From contig NZ_CP049366.1 of assembly GCF_014058425.1 (NCBI RefSeq), forward strand, positions 310,001-374,000: a stretch of 64,000 nucleotides of DNA. Direction: 5' to 3'. The notes under the pieces were generated by a model that saw only the letters and a program-made list of their open reading frames with translations, did no database searches and was not told the DNA's origin. Source of the DNA: Companilactobacillus pabuli (GTDB lineage: Bacteria; Bacillota; Bacilli; Lactobacillales; Lactobacillaceae). The translations under genes were made by a program, and so were the position numbers. Shown piece by piece: positions 39,981 to 49,658 of the stretch (positions are counted from its first letter, which is position 1; the number at the start of each line of letters is the position of its first letter).

Positions 39981-41123
39981 TTGAAGAAAATTAAAGTTAT
40001 GACTGTTTTTGGTACAAGACCAGAAGCAATTAAAATGGCACCACTAGTTTTGAAATTAAAGCAAAATAGTGATCGTTTTGAAACTGTAACAGTTGTTACG
40101 GCACAACACCGTGAAATGCTCGACTCAGTTTTGGAAATTTTTAAAATCAAACCAGACTACGACTTGAACATTATGAAAGAACGCCAAACTCTAAGTGGAA
40201 TCACAGGACTAGTTTTGAAGGAATTAGATAGCATTATCGAAAAAGAAACTCCTGATATTATTTTAGTTCATGGTGATACAACGACGACCTTCAGTGCAGC
40301 TCTTTCAGCATTTTACCACCAAACAGCTATTGGACACGTAGAAGCAGGATTGAGAACTTGGAATAAGTACTCACCATGGCCAGAAGAAATGAACCGTCAA
40401 ATGACTGATGATTTGACTGACCTTTACTTTGCTCCAACAAATGAAAGTAAAGCTAACTTGTTGAAAGAAAATCATCATGGTGAAAATATCTTTGTAACTG
40501 GTAATACAGCTATCGATGCTTTGAGAAGCACTGTTCATAAAGATTATCATCACGATATTTTGGATGTCATCGATCCTGATAAGAAGATGATTTTGATTAC
40601 TATGCACCGTCGTGAAAATCAAGGTGAGCCAATGAAGCAAGTCTTCAAAGCAATGAAGAAAGTTGTTGCTAAACACGATGACATTGAATTAGTTTATCCA
40701 GTGCACTTGAATCCAGTTGTTCAACAAACTGCCAAAGATATTTTAGGTGGCGTTGATCGAATTCATTTGATCGAACCACTAGACGTTGTCGATTTCCATA
40801 ACTTAGCATCTAGAAGTTACTTTATCATGACTGATTCCGGTGGTGTTCAAGAAGAGGCACCTTCATTAGGAAAACCTGTTTTGGTATTGCGTGATACGAC
40901 AGAACGTCCTGAAGGTGTAGAAGCCGGTACATTGAAGTTGGTCGGAACTGATGCCGATGTAGTTGAAAAAGAAATGACTAACTTGATTACTAATAAAGAC
41001 GAGTATGATCGTATGGCTAATGCAAAGAATCCTTATGGTGATGGTAAAGCATCTGAAAGAATTCTCGATTCAATTAGTTATTACTTCAAACAAACTGATC
41101 AAAGACCAGACGAATTTAAATAG
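39981..41123 (+). CDS. wecB: UDP-N-acetylglucosamine 2-epimerase (non-hydrolysing)
   Basis: Interconverts UDP-GlcNAc and UDP-ManNAc, feeding teichoic-acid or capsule linkage units. GT-B fold epimerase signature: MTVFGTRPEAIKMAPLV at the start, VHGDTTTTFSAALSAFY, GHVEAGLRT, MHRRENQG, and DSGGVQEEAPSLGKPVLVLR. 380 residues from the TTG at 39981, where GAGGTGA lies five bases upstream; the GTG at 39972 is inside that site. Confidence 0.94.
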   Translation: MKKIKVMTVFGTRPEAIKMAPLVLKLKQNSDRFETVTVVTAQHREMLDSVLEIFKIKPDYDLNIMKERQTLSGITGLVLKELDSIIEKETPDIILVHGDTTTTFSAALSAFYHQTAIGHVEAGLRTWNKYSPWPEEMNRQMTDDLTDLYFAPTNESKANLLKENHHGENIFVTGNTAIDALRSTVHKDYHHDILDVIDPDKKMILITMHRRENQGEPMKQVFKAMKKVVAKHDDIELVYPVHLNPVVQQTAKDILGGVDRIHLIEPLDVVDFHNLASRSYFIMTDSGGVQEEAPSLGKPVLVLRDTTERPEGVEAGTLKLVGTDADVVEKEMTNLITNKDEYDRMANAKNPYGDGKASERILDSISYYFKQTDQRPDEFK

Positions 41124-41154
41124 TAAAAAATAACTTTAGTAGAGTTACCATTAG

Positions 41155-41236
41155 ATGTCGTCGTCCGTTCTGCTTTGTGGACGCTGGAACGTACTGAGCA
41201 TCCACAAGGCTGCCACTACTGATTGAATAACGACAT
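41155..41236 (-). repeat. Shorter structured element in R4 (type II)
   Basis: Closely similar to the first part of R2: ATGTCGT pairs perfectly with ACGACAT, enclosing GTCCG/TGGAC and GCTGGAACGTACTG. The middle is shorter than in R2. It faces the type I copy that follows it. Confidence 0.65.
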
Positions 41237-41266
41237 TTATTGTTTACTTCAGGTAAATTAAAAAGC

Positions 41267-41312
41267 ATCAATTCAGATATAGTCGATTAACTATTTATCT
41301 GAATTGATGCTT
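41267..41312. repeat. GCATC-type hairpin module, copy at R4
   Basis: Arms GCATCAATTCAGAT / ATCTGAATTGATGC are perfect. Compared with the copies at 33727 and 55058, stem positions change on both sides. Confidence 0.75.
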
Positions 41313-41350
41313 ATTTGTTTGGTCATAAAGATATAGAATCACTGTCTAGT

Positions 41351-41510
41351 CCGGAATGGCAAAGAAAATTGGCTCAGTAGTGAAGTTATTCTTAGCAACT
41401 TGTTGCTTAGAATAAGGTCGAGTTTTGAGATTTTGCGCACTTGGTTTATGCAAAAGCTCAAAATCGTGCCCACTACGTTCCAGCCAAATTTTCTTTGCTA
41501 TGGAGGACGG
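41351..41510 (+). repeat. Y-shaped structured repeat, copy R4
   Basis: Near-identical to R3 with about four differences. Same basal stem with bulged A, second stem GTAGTG/CACTAC and two hairpins. It lies between wecB and the convergent GtrA gene. The 400-bp gap consists almost wholly of repeat modules. Confidence 0.85.
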
Positions 41511-41523
41511 AATATTGCACTAT

Positions 41524-41985
41524 TTAAGCCTCATTGCGGCTTTTTCGTTTCTCTTTAAGATTTTTCAAGCGTTCAATCAAATGACGATTTTGATAATTGA
41601 AAATCAACTTTGAAGAGAAGTAATTGAATAACCCTACGATCAATTGGTCAACGGCTTTGACAATCAAATTGTTCCAAGGGAAAATCCAAACTGCTACGAT
41701 CATGAAGACATCATCAAAAATCAACGAGAAAATTCTTGAAACTAAGAAGTAAAAGCCTTCTTTGATTAGCTTCTTAGGATTTTCGATTTCTGATTTAAAA
41801 ACATACAACTTAGTTACGAAAAATGAAAAGAAGTTGGAAATAAACCAAGCAATAGTATTAGCTATCCACAGGGTAATGTGGAAATAGTTGTGTGATAGGT
41901 CAAAGATACCGATATTGATCAGTGATGCTAGAAAGCCAAAGAAGCAATACACCCAAAAATTACGATATTTTTTAATTAATTCCAT
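41524..41985 (-). CDS. GtrA-like membrane protein
   Basis: Four-TM GtrA/DPMS-associated family protein of 153 residues, usually involved in moving lipid-linked sugars across the membrane for wall or polysaccharide glycosylation. TM helices at about residues 10-30, 37-57, 77-100 and 105-130, with a very basic C-terminus (RLKNLKEKRKSRNEA). No glycosyltransferase partner is adjacent. Two bp separate it from the upstream flavodoxin gene, so they are probably co-transcribed. Confidence 0.83.
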   Translation of the reverse strand: MELIKKYRNFWVYCFFGFLASLINIGIFDLSHNYFHITLWIANTIAWFISNFFSFFVTKLYVFKSEIENPKKLIKEGFYFLVSRIFSLIFDDVFMIVAVWIFPWNNLIVKAVDQLIVGLFNYFSSKLIFNYQNRHLIERLKNLKEKRKSRNEA

Positions 41986-41987
41986 GA

Positions 41988-42443
41988 CTAAAGGTCCATT
42001 TCTTGAGCCTTTTTGTAAATTGACTCTGCAAAATGATCTAAATTATCAATGTCATCTTGTTCAGGGTCTAATTCGACTTTGACTGATTGAGCACCTCTAG
42101 TGGCTCCGACTTGTTCGAAGATTTTGCCAAATTCATCAACGGCACGACAGAAATCTTCGTAAAAAGTATCACCAGAACCACAGACACCATAAACTTTACC
42201 TGATAGATCAAGATCTTGCATATCATCATAGAAGTCTAAGGCTTCATCAGGGACGATACCTTGATCATAGGTATAACTCGCTACCACACAAATATCACTA
42301 TCTTCGAAATCAGCTGCGTCGGTTTGAGAAACTTCACTCATGTCGACCTCGCAACCTAATTCTTCAAATTTTTCTGTTAAAACATATGCGATATCTTCAT
42401 CATTACCAGTGATACTGGCAAATACGATTTTTACTTTTGTCAT
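41988..42443 (-). CDS. Flavodoxin
   Basis: Small FMN electron carrier, 151 residues. The FMN phosphate loop is FASITGNDEDIAY near residue 9, with isoalloxazine-contacting loops around ASYTYDQGIVP and GSGDTFYEDFC. Rich in Asp and Glu, as usual. The start at MTKVKIVF (42443) is supported by GAGGCGA nine bases upstream; a longer frame begins at 42461. Confidence 0.92.
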   Translation of the reverse strand: MTKVKIVFASITGNDEDIAYVLTEKFEELGCEVDMSEVSQTDAADFEDSDICVVASYTYDQGIVPDEALDFYDDMQDLDLSGKVYGVCGSGDTFYEDFCRAVDEFGKIFEQVGATRGAQSVKVELDPEQDDIDNLDHFAESIYKKAQEMDL

Positions 42444-42573
42444 AATTAATTGTCGCCTCATTTATTTATATCTTGGGATATTATAGCAAATATTGAATTT
42501 GACAGCTATCCAATTAAAAAAACTACGACAATGTTATAATGAAAATAACATTTTTGAAGGGACATGTTAAAAC

Positions 42574-43368
42574 GTGATTACATTAAAATCTGCAAGAGAA
42601 ATCGAAGGAATGCAAAAATCTGGAGAATTGCTTGCTAACACACACATTGGTTTGCGCGATATTATCAAACCAGGAATTTCCTCAATGGAAATTGAAAATT
42701 TTGCAAATGACTATATCGAATCTCACGGTGGTCGTCCATCTGAAAAGGGATTTGAAGGTTATAAATATGCCACTTGCGTCTGTGTCAACGATGAAGTTGC
42801 TCATGGAATTCCTCGCAAGAATTTGATTCTAAAAAGTGGGGATGTTTTAAAAGTCGATATGACTGTCAATTTAAATGGCTATGAAAGTGATTCATGTTGG
42901 ACTTATGCTGTAGGGGATATTTCAGCAGAAGACCAAAAGTTGATGGACGTAACTCACAAAGCTTTGTACTTAGGAATTGACCAAGCGGTCGTTGGTAACC
43001 GTTTAGGCGATATCGGTTATGCTATTCAACATTATGTTGAAGATGAAAACCACATGGGAGACGTTCGAGATTTGATTGGACATGGAATCCAACCTACAAT
43101 GCACGAAGCTCCTAATGTTCCTCACTACGGAGAACCAGGTCAAGGTTTAAGGTTACGTGAAGGTATGACGATTACAATCGAACCAATGGTTAATTTAGGT
43201 ACTTGGGAAATCAAAGATAAATTTGTCAAAGCCGATGGTTGGGAATATTTTGTTTCTGCCGATGGTACTGATTCTGCTCAATATGAACATACTATTGCTA
43301 TTACCAAAGATGGTCCTAAGATTTTGACATCACAAGATCCAGAATACGATGCTAAATATTTACTATAA
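42574..43368 (+). CDS. map: Methionine aminopeptidase
   Basis: Type I MetAP removing N-terminal Met from nascent proteins. Metal ligands can be placed in DMTVNLNGYESDSCW (Asp pair), GHGIQPTMHEAP (His), TIEPMV (Glu) and QYEHTIAI (Glu). 264 residues, slightly longer at the C-terminus than the minimal enzyme. GTG start with GAAGGGA about nine bases upstream. Confidence 0.95.
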   Translation: MITLKSAREIEGMQKSGELLANTHIGLRDIIKPGISSMEIENFANDYIESHGGRPSEKGFEGYKYATCVCVNDEVAHGIPRKNLILKSGDVLKVDMTVNLNGYESDSCWTYAVGDISAEDQKLMDVTHKALYLGIDQAVVGNRLGDIGYAIQHYVEDENHMGDVRDLIGHGIQPTMHEAPNVPHYGEPGQGLRLREGMTITIEPMVNLGTWEIKDKFVKADGWEYFVSADGTDSAQYEHTIAITKDGPKILTSQDPEYDAKYLL

Positions 43369-43381
43369 TGTTGGTGAAATA

Positions 43382-44341
43382 ATGGATGATAATAAACAGC
43401 AGGTGCCATTATTTAAACAATCGGTAAAAAAAAGAGAGAAATTTATCGGTTTCGTTAAATATGTTACCCAGGCAATGAGCGACTCGAATGTACCCATGGC
43501 TTCAAAGGCAATCACATATTATATCCTGTTGTCGTTATTTCCAGCAGTTATTATTGTTGGAAATTTGATTCCACTATTACGATTAGATAAACCAACCGTG
43601 ATCAGCTACATTGAATTCATTTTGCCAGACGATCTTCATCACTATTTATTGCCGACAATCGTAAAGGTTTTGTCTAATTCTAATAGAGGTATCTTGTCAG
43701 TTGGTATTGTTGTGGCTCTTTGGGCTATTTCCCGAGGCTTGAATATTGTACAGATGACCATGAATGAAGCTTATGGTTTGGATGTAAATAGTTTATTTGT
43801 TGAAAAAACCTTCCTAAATTACATCATTCGTCGTGGGTTAGCTTTCTTTACGACCTTGATGTTGTTAATTGTTGGTGTGGCAGCAATCGTAACGTTTACA
43901 TTTGGACAAGTTTTTTTGAACTGGCTAATTCCGTTGTTACACGTGAATTCGCGTTGGTTAGATGAATTTACACGATGGAAATGGCCGTTCGCTATTGTTA
44001 TAATGATTTTGATCGTTTTTGCTTTATTTTATTTTTTACCTAATATTCGCCTCAAATTTTATTACATAATAACTGGTACCATCATTACTAGTATTGGCCT
44101 TTTAGGTTTGTCTCAATTGTTCTCATATTATTTGAAATACTTTGGGTCAGCCTGGGACAACTATGGTGCAATTGGTGCTATTATTGTGTTTTTGTTGTGG
44201 GTGAATATGTCAGTGACAATCTTTTTATTTGGAAATGCAATTAACGTTGCTTTCGCCGAGTCACTCGGTGGTCCATATTTAAGGAAAAGTACTGGTCGAT
44301 TAACTAGTTATTTGCAGTCGCATGAAAAGGAGAATAATTAA
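43382..44341 (+). CDS. YihY/BrkB family membrane protein
   Basis: Six-TM protein of the YihY (UPF0761) family, 319 residues from ATG 43382; the frame extends 33 bases further into map but GGTGA lies before this ATG. Conserved segments: [38 protein letters not shown] and [20 protein letters not shown]. Function is unsettled; it is not ribonuclease BN as once annotated. Its stop overlaps the galU start codon. Confidence 0.88.
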   Translation: MDDNKQQVPLFKQSVKKREKFIGFVKYVTQAMSDSNVPMASKAITYYILLSLFPAVIIVGNLIPLLRLDKPTVISYIEFILPDDLHHYLLPTIVKVLSNSNRGILSVGIVVALWAISRGLNIVQMTMNEAYGLDVNSLFVEKTFLNYIIRRGLAFFTTLMLLIVGVAAIVTFTFGQVFLNWLIPLLHVNSRWLDEFTRWKWPFAIVIMILIVFALFYFLPNIRLKFYYIITGTIITSIGLLGLSQLFSYYLKYFGSAWDNYGAIGAIIVFLLWVNMSVTIFLFGNAINVAFAESLGGPYLRKSTGRLTSYLQSHEKENN

Positions 44342-45255
44342 TGAAAGTCAGAAAAGCAATTATCCCAGCCGCAGGATTAGGAACAAGATTCCTACCAGCA
44401 ACTAAGGCTTTGGCTAAGGAAATGTTACCAATCGTTGATAAGCCAACAATTCAATTTATCGTTGAAGAGGCTAAGGCTTCAGGGATTGAGGATATTTTAA
44501 TTATTACTGGTAAAAACAAGCGTTCTATTGAAGATCACTTTGATTCTGTACCAGAATTGGAACAAAACCTTGAATCTAAGAATAAAACAGAATTATTGAA
44601 GGTAGTTCAAGATACAACTAACCTTGGTGTTAACTTGTATTACAGTCGTCAAGCTCATCCAAATGGTTTAGGTGATGCTGTTGCTCAAGCTAGATCATTT
44701 ATCGCCGATGAACCTTTCGTGGTTATGTTAGGTGACGATTTGATGAAGGATAAGGTTCCTTTGACAAAACAATTAATTGAAGACTATGAAAAGACTCATG
44801 CTTCAACGATTGCCGTTATGAGAGTCCCAGAAAAGGATGTTTCAAAATACGGTGTTATTGATCCTGAAGGTGAAAATGAACCCGGTTTGTTCAACGTTAA
44901 GAAGTTCGTTGAAAAGCCAAAAATTGAAGATGCTCCAAGTAATTTAGCTATTATTGGTCGTTATTTGTTAACTCCAGAAATTTTCGATCTACTAGCAACT
45001 CAAAAACCAGGTGCTGGTAACGAAATTCAATTAACAGATGCTATTGACCGTATGAATAAAACTCAACGTGTCTTCGCCCATGAATTTAAGGGTGAAAGAT
45101 TCGATGTCGGTAACAAGTTTGGTTACGTTAAGACTAATATCGAATATGGACTCACTCATCCCGAAGTTGAAGGTGAATTGAAGCCATACATTCTTAACCT
45201 TGCTAAGAAACTTCAAGCCGAAGAAAAAACTGCAACTAAGAAATCTTCAAAATAA
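44341..45255 (+). CDS. galU: UTP-glucose-1-phosphate uridylyltransferase
   Basis: Makes UDP-glucose from UTP and glucose-1-phosphate for glycolipid, teichoic acid and Leloir metabolism. Nucleotidyltransferase motif [20 protein letters not shown] at the N-terminus, VMLGDDL and FVEKP (uridyl and sugar binding), and [13 protein letters not shown] near the C-terminus. 304 residues with a Lys/Thr/Ser tail. Translationally coupled to the preceding YihY gene. It supplies UDP-glucose needed by the galKT enzymes at 56.4-59.0 kb. Confidence 0.96.
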   Translation: MKVRKAIIPAAGLGTRFLPATKALAKEMLPIVDKPTIQFIVEEAKASGIEDILIITGKNKRSIEDHFDSVPELEQNLESKNKTELLKVVQDTTNLGVNLYYSRQAHPNGLGDAVAQARSFIADEPFVVMLGDDLMKDKVPLTKQLIEDYEKTHASTIAVMRVPEKDVSKYGVIDPEGENEPGLFNVKKFVEKPKIEDAPSNLAIIGRYLLTPEIFDLLATQKPGAGNEIQLTDAIDRMNKTQRVFAHEFKGERFDVGNKFGYVKTNIEYGLTHPEVEGELKPYILNLAKKLQAEEKTATKKSSK

Positions 45256-45540
45256 TTAACCGAGTAATAAACAGTCATTAGCAACTCTGAAACCAAAGAG
45301 TTGTTGATGGCTGTTTTTATTGTTGAAGAAAACAGGCATTTCATAGTATTCCTTTTTATTGAGGAGAACTAAGAATTCCCAATTTTTAAGGCCGTGCAAA
45401 TTAGTAGCCGTCTTTAAAATCACTTCATCATCGATGATTTCAATGTCAACAACGGGTAAATTTTTATCCGCAGTTTCCACGAAGATTCGATTATTTTTTT
45501 TGAAATCATTTAACAATAAGATTAAATCAATAGTACGCAT
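45256..45540 (-). CDS. Conserved hypothetical, 94 residues
   Basis: I do not recognise the family. The protein is soluble with mixed charged and hydrophobic strands (VVDIEIIDDEVILKTAT) and no signal or TM. GGTGG lies about seven bases before the ATG. It is convergent with galU, its stop adjacent to the galU stop, and divergent from the thiolase gene. Confidence 0.6.
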   Translation of the reverse strand: MRTIDLILLLNDFKKNNRIFVETADKNLPVVDIEIIDDEVILKTATNLHGLKNWEFLVLLNKKEYYEMPVFFNNKNSHQQLFGFRVANDCLLLG

Positions 45541-45634
45541 AAGAAATTTCCACCACTTTTATTTGTTTTTCTCGCTTAATTAAATTATTATTAAGGCTTA
45601 AGGATATTTTACCAAGTTTGAAGGGACATGAAAT

Positions 45635-46798
45635 ATGGATCCAATAGTAATTATAGACGCAAAGAGAACTGCCATCGGTAAATTCAGAGGTCAATTTGCT
45701 GATTTGACAGCAGTTCAATTAGGAACACAACTAGTTTCTAAGTTGTTAAAAAAGAATCATCTCGACCCCAAATTAGTTGATCAATTTATTTTTGGAAATG
45801 TTTATCAGACTGGTATGGGACAAAATACAGCCAGACAAATTGAATTAAATGCTGGCGGACGTGTTGATGCTACAGCCATGACAATCAATCAAGTTTGTGG
45901 CTCAGGGATGAAAGCCATTTATGAAGGAATTTCAGCTATTACAATGGGTAACGCTGATATTGTCGTCAGTGGTGGAGTTGAAAGCATGTCAAATGCTCCA
46001 TTCTACGCACCAAGAACTGGCAAGATGGAAGTTTCCCCTAAATTGTCAGATGCTTTGTTCAACGATGGTTTGAATGATGCTTTCAGTCACTTGCCAATGG
46101 GTTTGACGGCTGAAAATGTCGCTAAAAAATTCCACATTACTAGAGAGCAACAAGATGAATTTGCTTTCCAATCACACCAAAAGGCTCATAAAGCAGAAGA
46201 TAAATTAGCACGAGAAATTATTCCAATCGAAGTCAACGGCGAAGAAATCACTACGGATCAATCAATTCGTCCAACTACGACTTTGGAACAAATGGGCAAT
46301 TTGAGAACAGTTTTCGATAAGAAGGGAACTGTTACAGCTGGCAATTCTTCACCAATCAATGATGGTGCAGCTGCTTTGATTTTGATGAGAGCTAGTCGTG
46401 CTAAAGAATTAGGTCTAGACTATGTAGCTCAAATCACTGGTTACACAGAAGTTGGAATTGACCCTAACTATATGGGCTATGCACCTTATTATGCAATCAA
46501 AAAGTATTTCAAGCGTTATCAAACTGACTTAGCTGATTACGACTTATTTGAAGTTAATGAAGCTTTTGCAGCTCAAGCAGTTGCTGTCGGTCGCGACTTA
46601 GAGATTCCAAATGATAAATTAAATATTTACGGAGGGGCAATTGCCTTAGGTCATCCACTTGGAGCAACCGGAACGAGAATGATTGCTACTTTGATCAACT
46701 CATTACAACAAGAAAATAAGACAACCGGTTTAGCATCACTTTGCATTGGTGGTGGCATGGGCATGGCTATGGGTGTCGAACTTAATGAAAATCTATGA
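45635..46798 (+). CDS. Acetyl-CoA C-acetyltransferase (thiolase)
   Basis: Condenses two acetyl-CoA to acetoacetyl-CoA, the first step of the mevalonate route. Acylated cysteine C88 in INQVCGSGMKAIYEG, the NEAFAAQAVA motif, GGAIALGHPLGATGTRM (His) and SLCIGGGMGMAM (second Cys). 387 residues. GAAGGGA precedes the ATG. First gene of an operon with HMG-CoA reductase and synthase; the next gene overlaps it by 14 bp. Confidence 0.95.
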   Translation: MDPIVIIDAKRTAIGKFRGQFADLTAVQLGTQLVSKLLKKNHLDPKLVDQFIFGNVYQTGMGQNTARQIELNAGGRVDATAMTINQVCGSGMKAIYEGISAITMGNADIVVSGGVESMSNAPFYAPRTGKMEVSPKLSDALFNDGLNDAFSHLPMGLTAENVAKKFHITREQQDEFAFQSHQKAHKAEDKLAREIIPIEVNGEEITTDQSIRPTTTLEQMGNLRTVFDKKGTVTAGNSSPINDGAAALILMRASRAKELGLDYVAQITGYTEVGIDPNYMGYAPYYAIKKYFKRYQTDLADYDLFEVNEAFAAQAVAVGRDLEIPNDKLNIYGGAIALGHPLGATGTRMIATLINSLQQENKTTGLASLCIGGGMGMAMGVELNENL

Positions 46799-48026
46799 GT
46801 TAACTCTTGAACAAAGAATTAAATACTTGCTTGAAAATGAGTATATTAATCAACGACAGGCTGATTCATTGCTGAAACGTCAAACTATTTCAAAAGATTT
46901 AGCTGATAGTTTGAGTGAAAACCAAATCGGCAGTTTTAGTTTGCCTTATGGTTTTGCCACTGACTTCTTAGTTAATGGCAAAGACTATATAGTACCGATG
47001 ACGATTGAAGAACCATCAGTTGTGGCCGCGGCTTCAAATGGTGCTAAAAGAATCAAGAATAGCGGTGGTTTCAAAGCTTTCCCATCTAAACGTATCGTTT
47101 ATGGCCAGATTGTTTTGGAAAAAATTACTGATGTTGATTTTGAACAATTAGAACAAAACAATTCAGAAATTTTTAGTTTCGCTCAAAATGCCCATCCAAG
47201 TTTACTTAAACGTGGTGGTGGCGTTGTGTCGTTGAAATTCAATCGCTATGACGAGTTTACTGAAATTGAATTAGGGATTGATACTGTTGATGCAATGGGT
47301 GCCAATATGGTCAACACAATTTTAGAAAAAACGGCTCACAAAATTGTTGAATTAACTAATGATGACGTTTTGTGTAGTATTTTGTCCAACAGTGGTCAAG
47401 GTCAGGTCATTACCGTTGAAGCAAGAGTTGATTTTGCTCAATTAGGGACGAAAAACATGGCTGGTGAGCAAGTTGCCAATAGAATCGTCCAATTATCCAA
47501 CTTTGCTCAAAAGTCGATTAAACGTGCAATTACGCACAATAAAGGTATCATGAATGGAATCGATGCAGTCTTATTAGCTACAGGAAATGATTTCCGAGCT
47601 CAAGAGGCAGCTGCTCATAGTTTTGCTTTTGAATCAGGACAGTATCAGCCATTCAGCGAGTGGCACATTGAAGATAATCAATTGGTTGGAACTTTGAAGA
47701 TGCCAATTGAACTAGGTAGCGTTGGTGGTGCTATTAGAGCGTTGCCAATGGCTCAATTAAGTTTAGCAATTATGAAAATTGAAAATAGTCAGGAATTGCA
47801 ATCAGTTGTTGGTGCGGTTGGCTTGGCTAATAATTTATCAGCTATCAGAGCTTTAGTTACAACTGGTATTCAAGCTGGTCACATGGGGTTACAGAGTAAG
47901 TCCTTAGCAGTTTCTGCTGGAGCAATCGGTTCTGAAATTCACTTAGTTGCTGAAAAATTGAATCAAACTAAAGATTATACAATCAAGAATGCTGAAAATA
48001 TTTTGAAAGAGTTGAGAGAAAAATAA
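46785..48026 (+). CDS. mvaA: Hydroxymethylglutaryl-CoA reductase, degradative/class II type
   Basis: Reduces HMG-CoA to mevalonate. Motifs: LPYGFATDFLVNGKDYIVPM, VEEPSVVAAASNGAK-like segment (here IEEPSVVAAASNGAK, catalytic Glu), DAMGANMVNT (class II signature) and GHMGLQSKSLAVSAGA with the catalytic His near the C-terminus. I place the start at ATG 46785 (MKIYELTLEQRI); the frame runs 39 bases further upstream inside the thiolase gene. Confidence 0.95.
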   Translation: MKIYELTLEQRIKYLLENEYINQRQADSLLKRQTISKDLADSLSENQIGSFSLPYGFATDFLVNGKDYIVPMTIEEPSVVAAASNGAKRIKNSGGFKAFPSKRIVYGQIVLEKITDVDFEQLEQNNSEIFSFAQNAHPSLLKRGGGVVSLKFNRYDEFTEIELGIDTVDAMGANMVNTILEKTAHKIVELTNDDVLCSILSNSGQGQVITVEARVDFAQLGTKNMAGEQVANRIVQLSNFAQKSIKRAITHNKGIMNGIDAVLLATGNDFRAQEAAAHSFAFESGQYQPFSEWHIEDNQLVGTLKMPIELGSVGGAIRALPMAQLSLAIMKIENSQELQSVVGAVGLANNLSAIRALVTTGIQAGHMGLQSKSLAVSAGAIGSEIHLVAEKLNQTKDYTIKNAENILKELREK

Positions 48027-49180
48027 TGGATATAGGTATTGATAAAATAGGCTTTTATGTACCAAAGGATTATATTGATATTGTTGAATTAGCTAAGAGA
48101 AGAGACGTTGATCCTAATAAATTTACGATTGGAATCGGTCAAGATAAACAAGCTGTTCCATTGCCTCATCAAGACGCTGTAACAATGGCTGCTAGTTCAG
48201 CTGACAGTATTTTGACAGATGACGATAAGAAGAATTTAGGGATGATGATTGTCGGAACTGAAAGCAGTGTCGATGAATCTAAGTCAACTGCCGCCTTTTT
48301 GATGGATTTGTTAGATTTGCCAGAAGATATTCGTGCATATGAAATCAAGCAAGCTTGTTATGGAGCTACCGCTGGATTACAAACTGCTTATGATTTTGTC
48401 AGTTTAAATCCTGATAAAAAGGTTTTAGTCATCGCAACTGATATTGCCCGCTACGGTATCAAGACACCTGGAGAAGTCACTCAAGGTGCTGGATCAGTTG
48501 CTATGTTGATCAGCCAAAACCCACGAGTTTTGAAATTAAATCACGAATCAGTTTACATGACGAAGAATGTCGGTGATTTCTGGCGTCCAACATTCTCAAA
48601 GACAGCTTTTGCTAGAGGAAAATTCTCTAATGAAATTTACGTTAATTTCTTTGAAACTTTATGGACTAAATTCCAAAATAAATATTCTGTGACAGCAGAT
48701 GACTTTTCTACGATGCTTTTCCACATCCCTTATACAAAGATGGGAACTAAAGCTTTGCGAACTCTAGAAGGGAAGGTTTCCGATGAGAAATATGCTGAAT
48801 TGACAGACCACTATCAAAATAGTATTAAATTCAGTCGAGATGTTGGTAATCTTTATACAGGTTCACTTTATCTAGGCTTATTGTCATATTTAGTTAATGG
48901 TGCTCAAGCTGATGAAAACGTCTTGATGTTTAGCTACGGTTCAGGGGCCGTTGGTGAATTGTTCAGTGCCAAAATTCAACCAGATTTTGAACAAGTTATC
49001 AACAAGCAAGCTCTAGTAGATATGCTAAATAATCGTCAAAAAATCAGCATCGATGAGTACGAAAAAATTTATCAAATTGAATATAAAAATGACACAATCG
49101 TTGATCCAACAACTATTAGTGACAAATTCTATTTGAGTGAGATCAAAGAAAATGAACGTATTTATAAAAAGTTAAAATAA
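48026..49180 (+). CDS. mvaS: Hydroxymethylglutaryl-CoA synthase
   Basis: Condenses acetyl-CoA with acetoacetyl-CoA to HMG-CoA. The nucleophile is C111 (EIKQACYGATAGLQ), the same number as in the studied staphylococcal enzyme. Other conserved parts: TESSVDESKS, FHIPYTKMGTKAL (His) and MFSYGSGAVGELFS. 384 residues. Its ATG overlaps the mvaA stop. Last gene of the operon; directly followed by the promoter of the first tandem RNA, with no separate terminator visible. Confidence 0.96.
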   Translation: MDIGIDKIGFYVPKDYIDIVELAKRRDVDPNKFTIGIGQDKQAVPLPHQDAVTMAASSADSILTDDDKKNLGMMIVGTESSVDESKSTAAFLMDLLDLPEDIRAYEIKQACYGATAGLQTAYDFVSLNPDKKVLVIATDIARYGIKTPGEVTQGAGSVAMLISQNPRVLKLNHESVYMTKNVGDFWRPTFSKTAFARGKFSNEIYVNFFETLWTKFQNKYSVTADDFSTMLFHIPYTKMGTKALRTLEGKVSDEKYAELTDHYQNSIKFSRDVGNLYTGSLYLGLLSYLVNGAQADENVLMFSYGSGAVGELFSAKIQPDFEQVINKQALVDMLNNRQKISIDEYEKIYQIEYKNDTIVDPTTISDKFYLSEIKENERIYKKLK

Positions 49181-49184
49181 AATA

Positions 49185-49213
49185 TTGTAAACGCTTTCTT
49201 AAGATGTTATATT
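49185..49213 (+). promoter_or_regulatory. Promoter and cre site of tandem RNA A
   Basis: TTGTAA (49185-49190), 17 bases, TATATT (49208-49213) with an extended -10 TG at 49205. A full 15/15 match to the CcpA site WTGNAANCGNWNNCW (49185-49199) covers the -35 box, so carbon catabolite repression is expected. Start near 49220. Confidence 0.8.
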
Positions 49214-49219
49214 AAAGAC

Positions 49220-49585
49220 GTGGTAAAGATGAAGTGTCAAGAACTGTAGCCCTAAAAAGATTTTGATTCAGAAAATGTTATCGTTTTCCAGGAGATGGTA
49301 GGATTAGTCTAGAACAAATAAAAATTAAGGTAGTACAGTTCAACGGCATTTTAGGAACTAGCGAAAAAAGTTAACATAAGATCGACCTAATTAGTAGTAG
49401 TCGCGCAAGCTCAATACATAGTTTGCTAGGATCCTATAGTTGAACTAACATAAGTAGTACATATTCATATATAGTAAGATATGTTTCAGGTAGTAAGATT
49501 CATTTAACGTTGATGAAACTGCAGTAAATTTCATCTTACCACTTATATCTAACTAGGGACTTCCAACTCACGGAAGTCCTTTTTT
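49220..49585 (+). ncRNA. Tandem structured RNA, copy A (~366 nt)
   Basis: Noncoding transcript bounded by a promoter and an intrinsic terminator. The 5' end GTGGTAAAGATGAA pairs with TTCATCTTACCAC (49530-49542) with one bulged base, closing the molecule. GAACTGTA (49241) pairs with TACAGTTC (49334), overlapping an alternative GTTCAAC (49338) with GTTGAAC (49439). GATGAAA (49512) pairs with TTTCATC (49529), competing with the closing helix. Long blocks are identical in copy B. It is not tmRNA, RNase P or 6S RNA by their conserved cores. Family not recognised. Confidence 0.75.
49557..49585 (+). terminator. Terminator of RNA A
   Basis: GGACTTCC-AACTCAC-GGAAGTCC followed by six Ts. Confidence 0.9.
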
Positions 49586-49623
49586 ATTGTCAAAAAAAAT
49601 CCGTACTGTCTACAGCGTCAAAG

Positions 49624-49652
49624 TTGTAAACGGTTACGGAAGGTGCTATATT
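49624..49652 (+). promoter_or_regulatory. Promoter and cre site of tandem RNA B
   Basis: TTGTAA (49624-49629), 17 bases, TATATT (49647-49652) with extended -10 TGC, the same geometry as RNA A. The cre TTGTAAACGGTTACG fits 14 of 15 positions and covers the -35 box. Start near 49659. Confidence 0.8.
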
Positions 49653-49658
49653 ATAGAT

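Noticed and set aside
41425-41613. Reading frame beginning MRFCALGLCKSSKSC
   Set aside because: It lies within repeat R4, and the same peptide start appears at 54747-54941 in R6. It is an accident of the structured repeat and has no ribosome-binding site.
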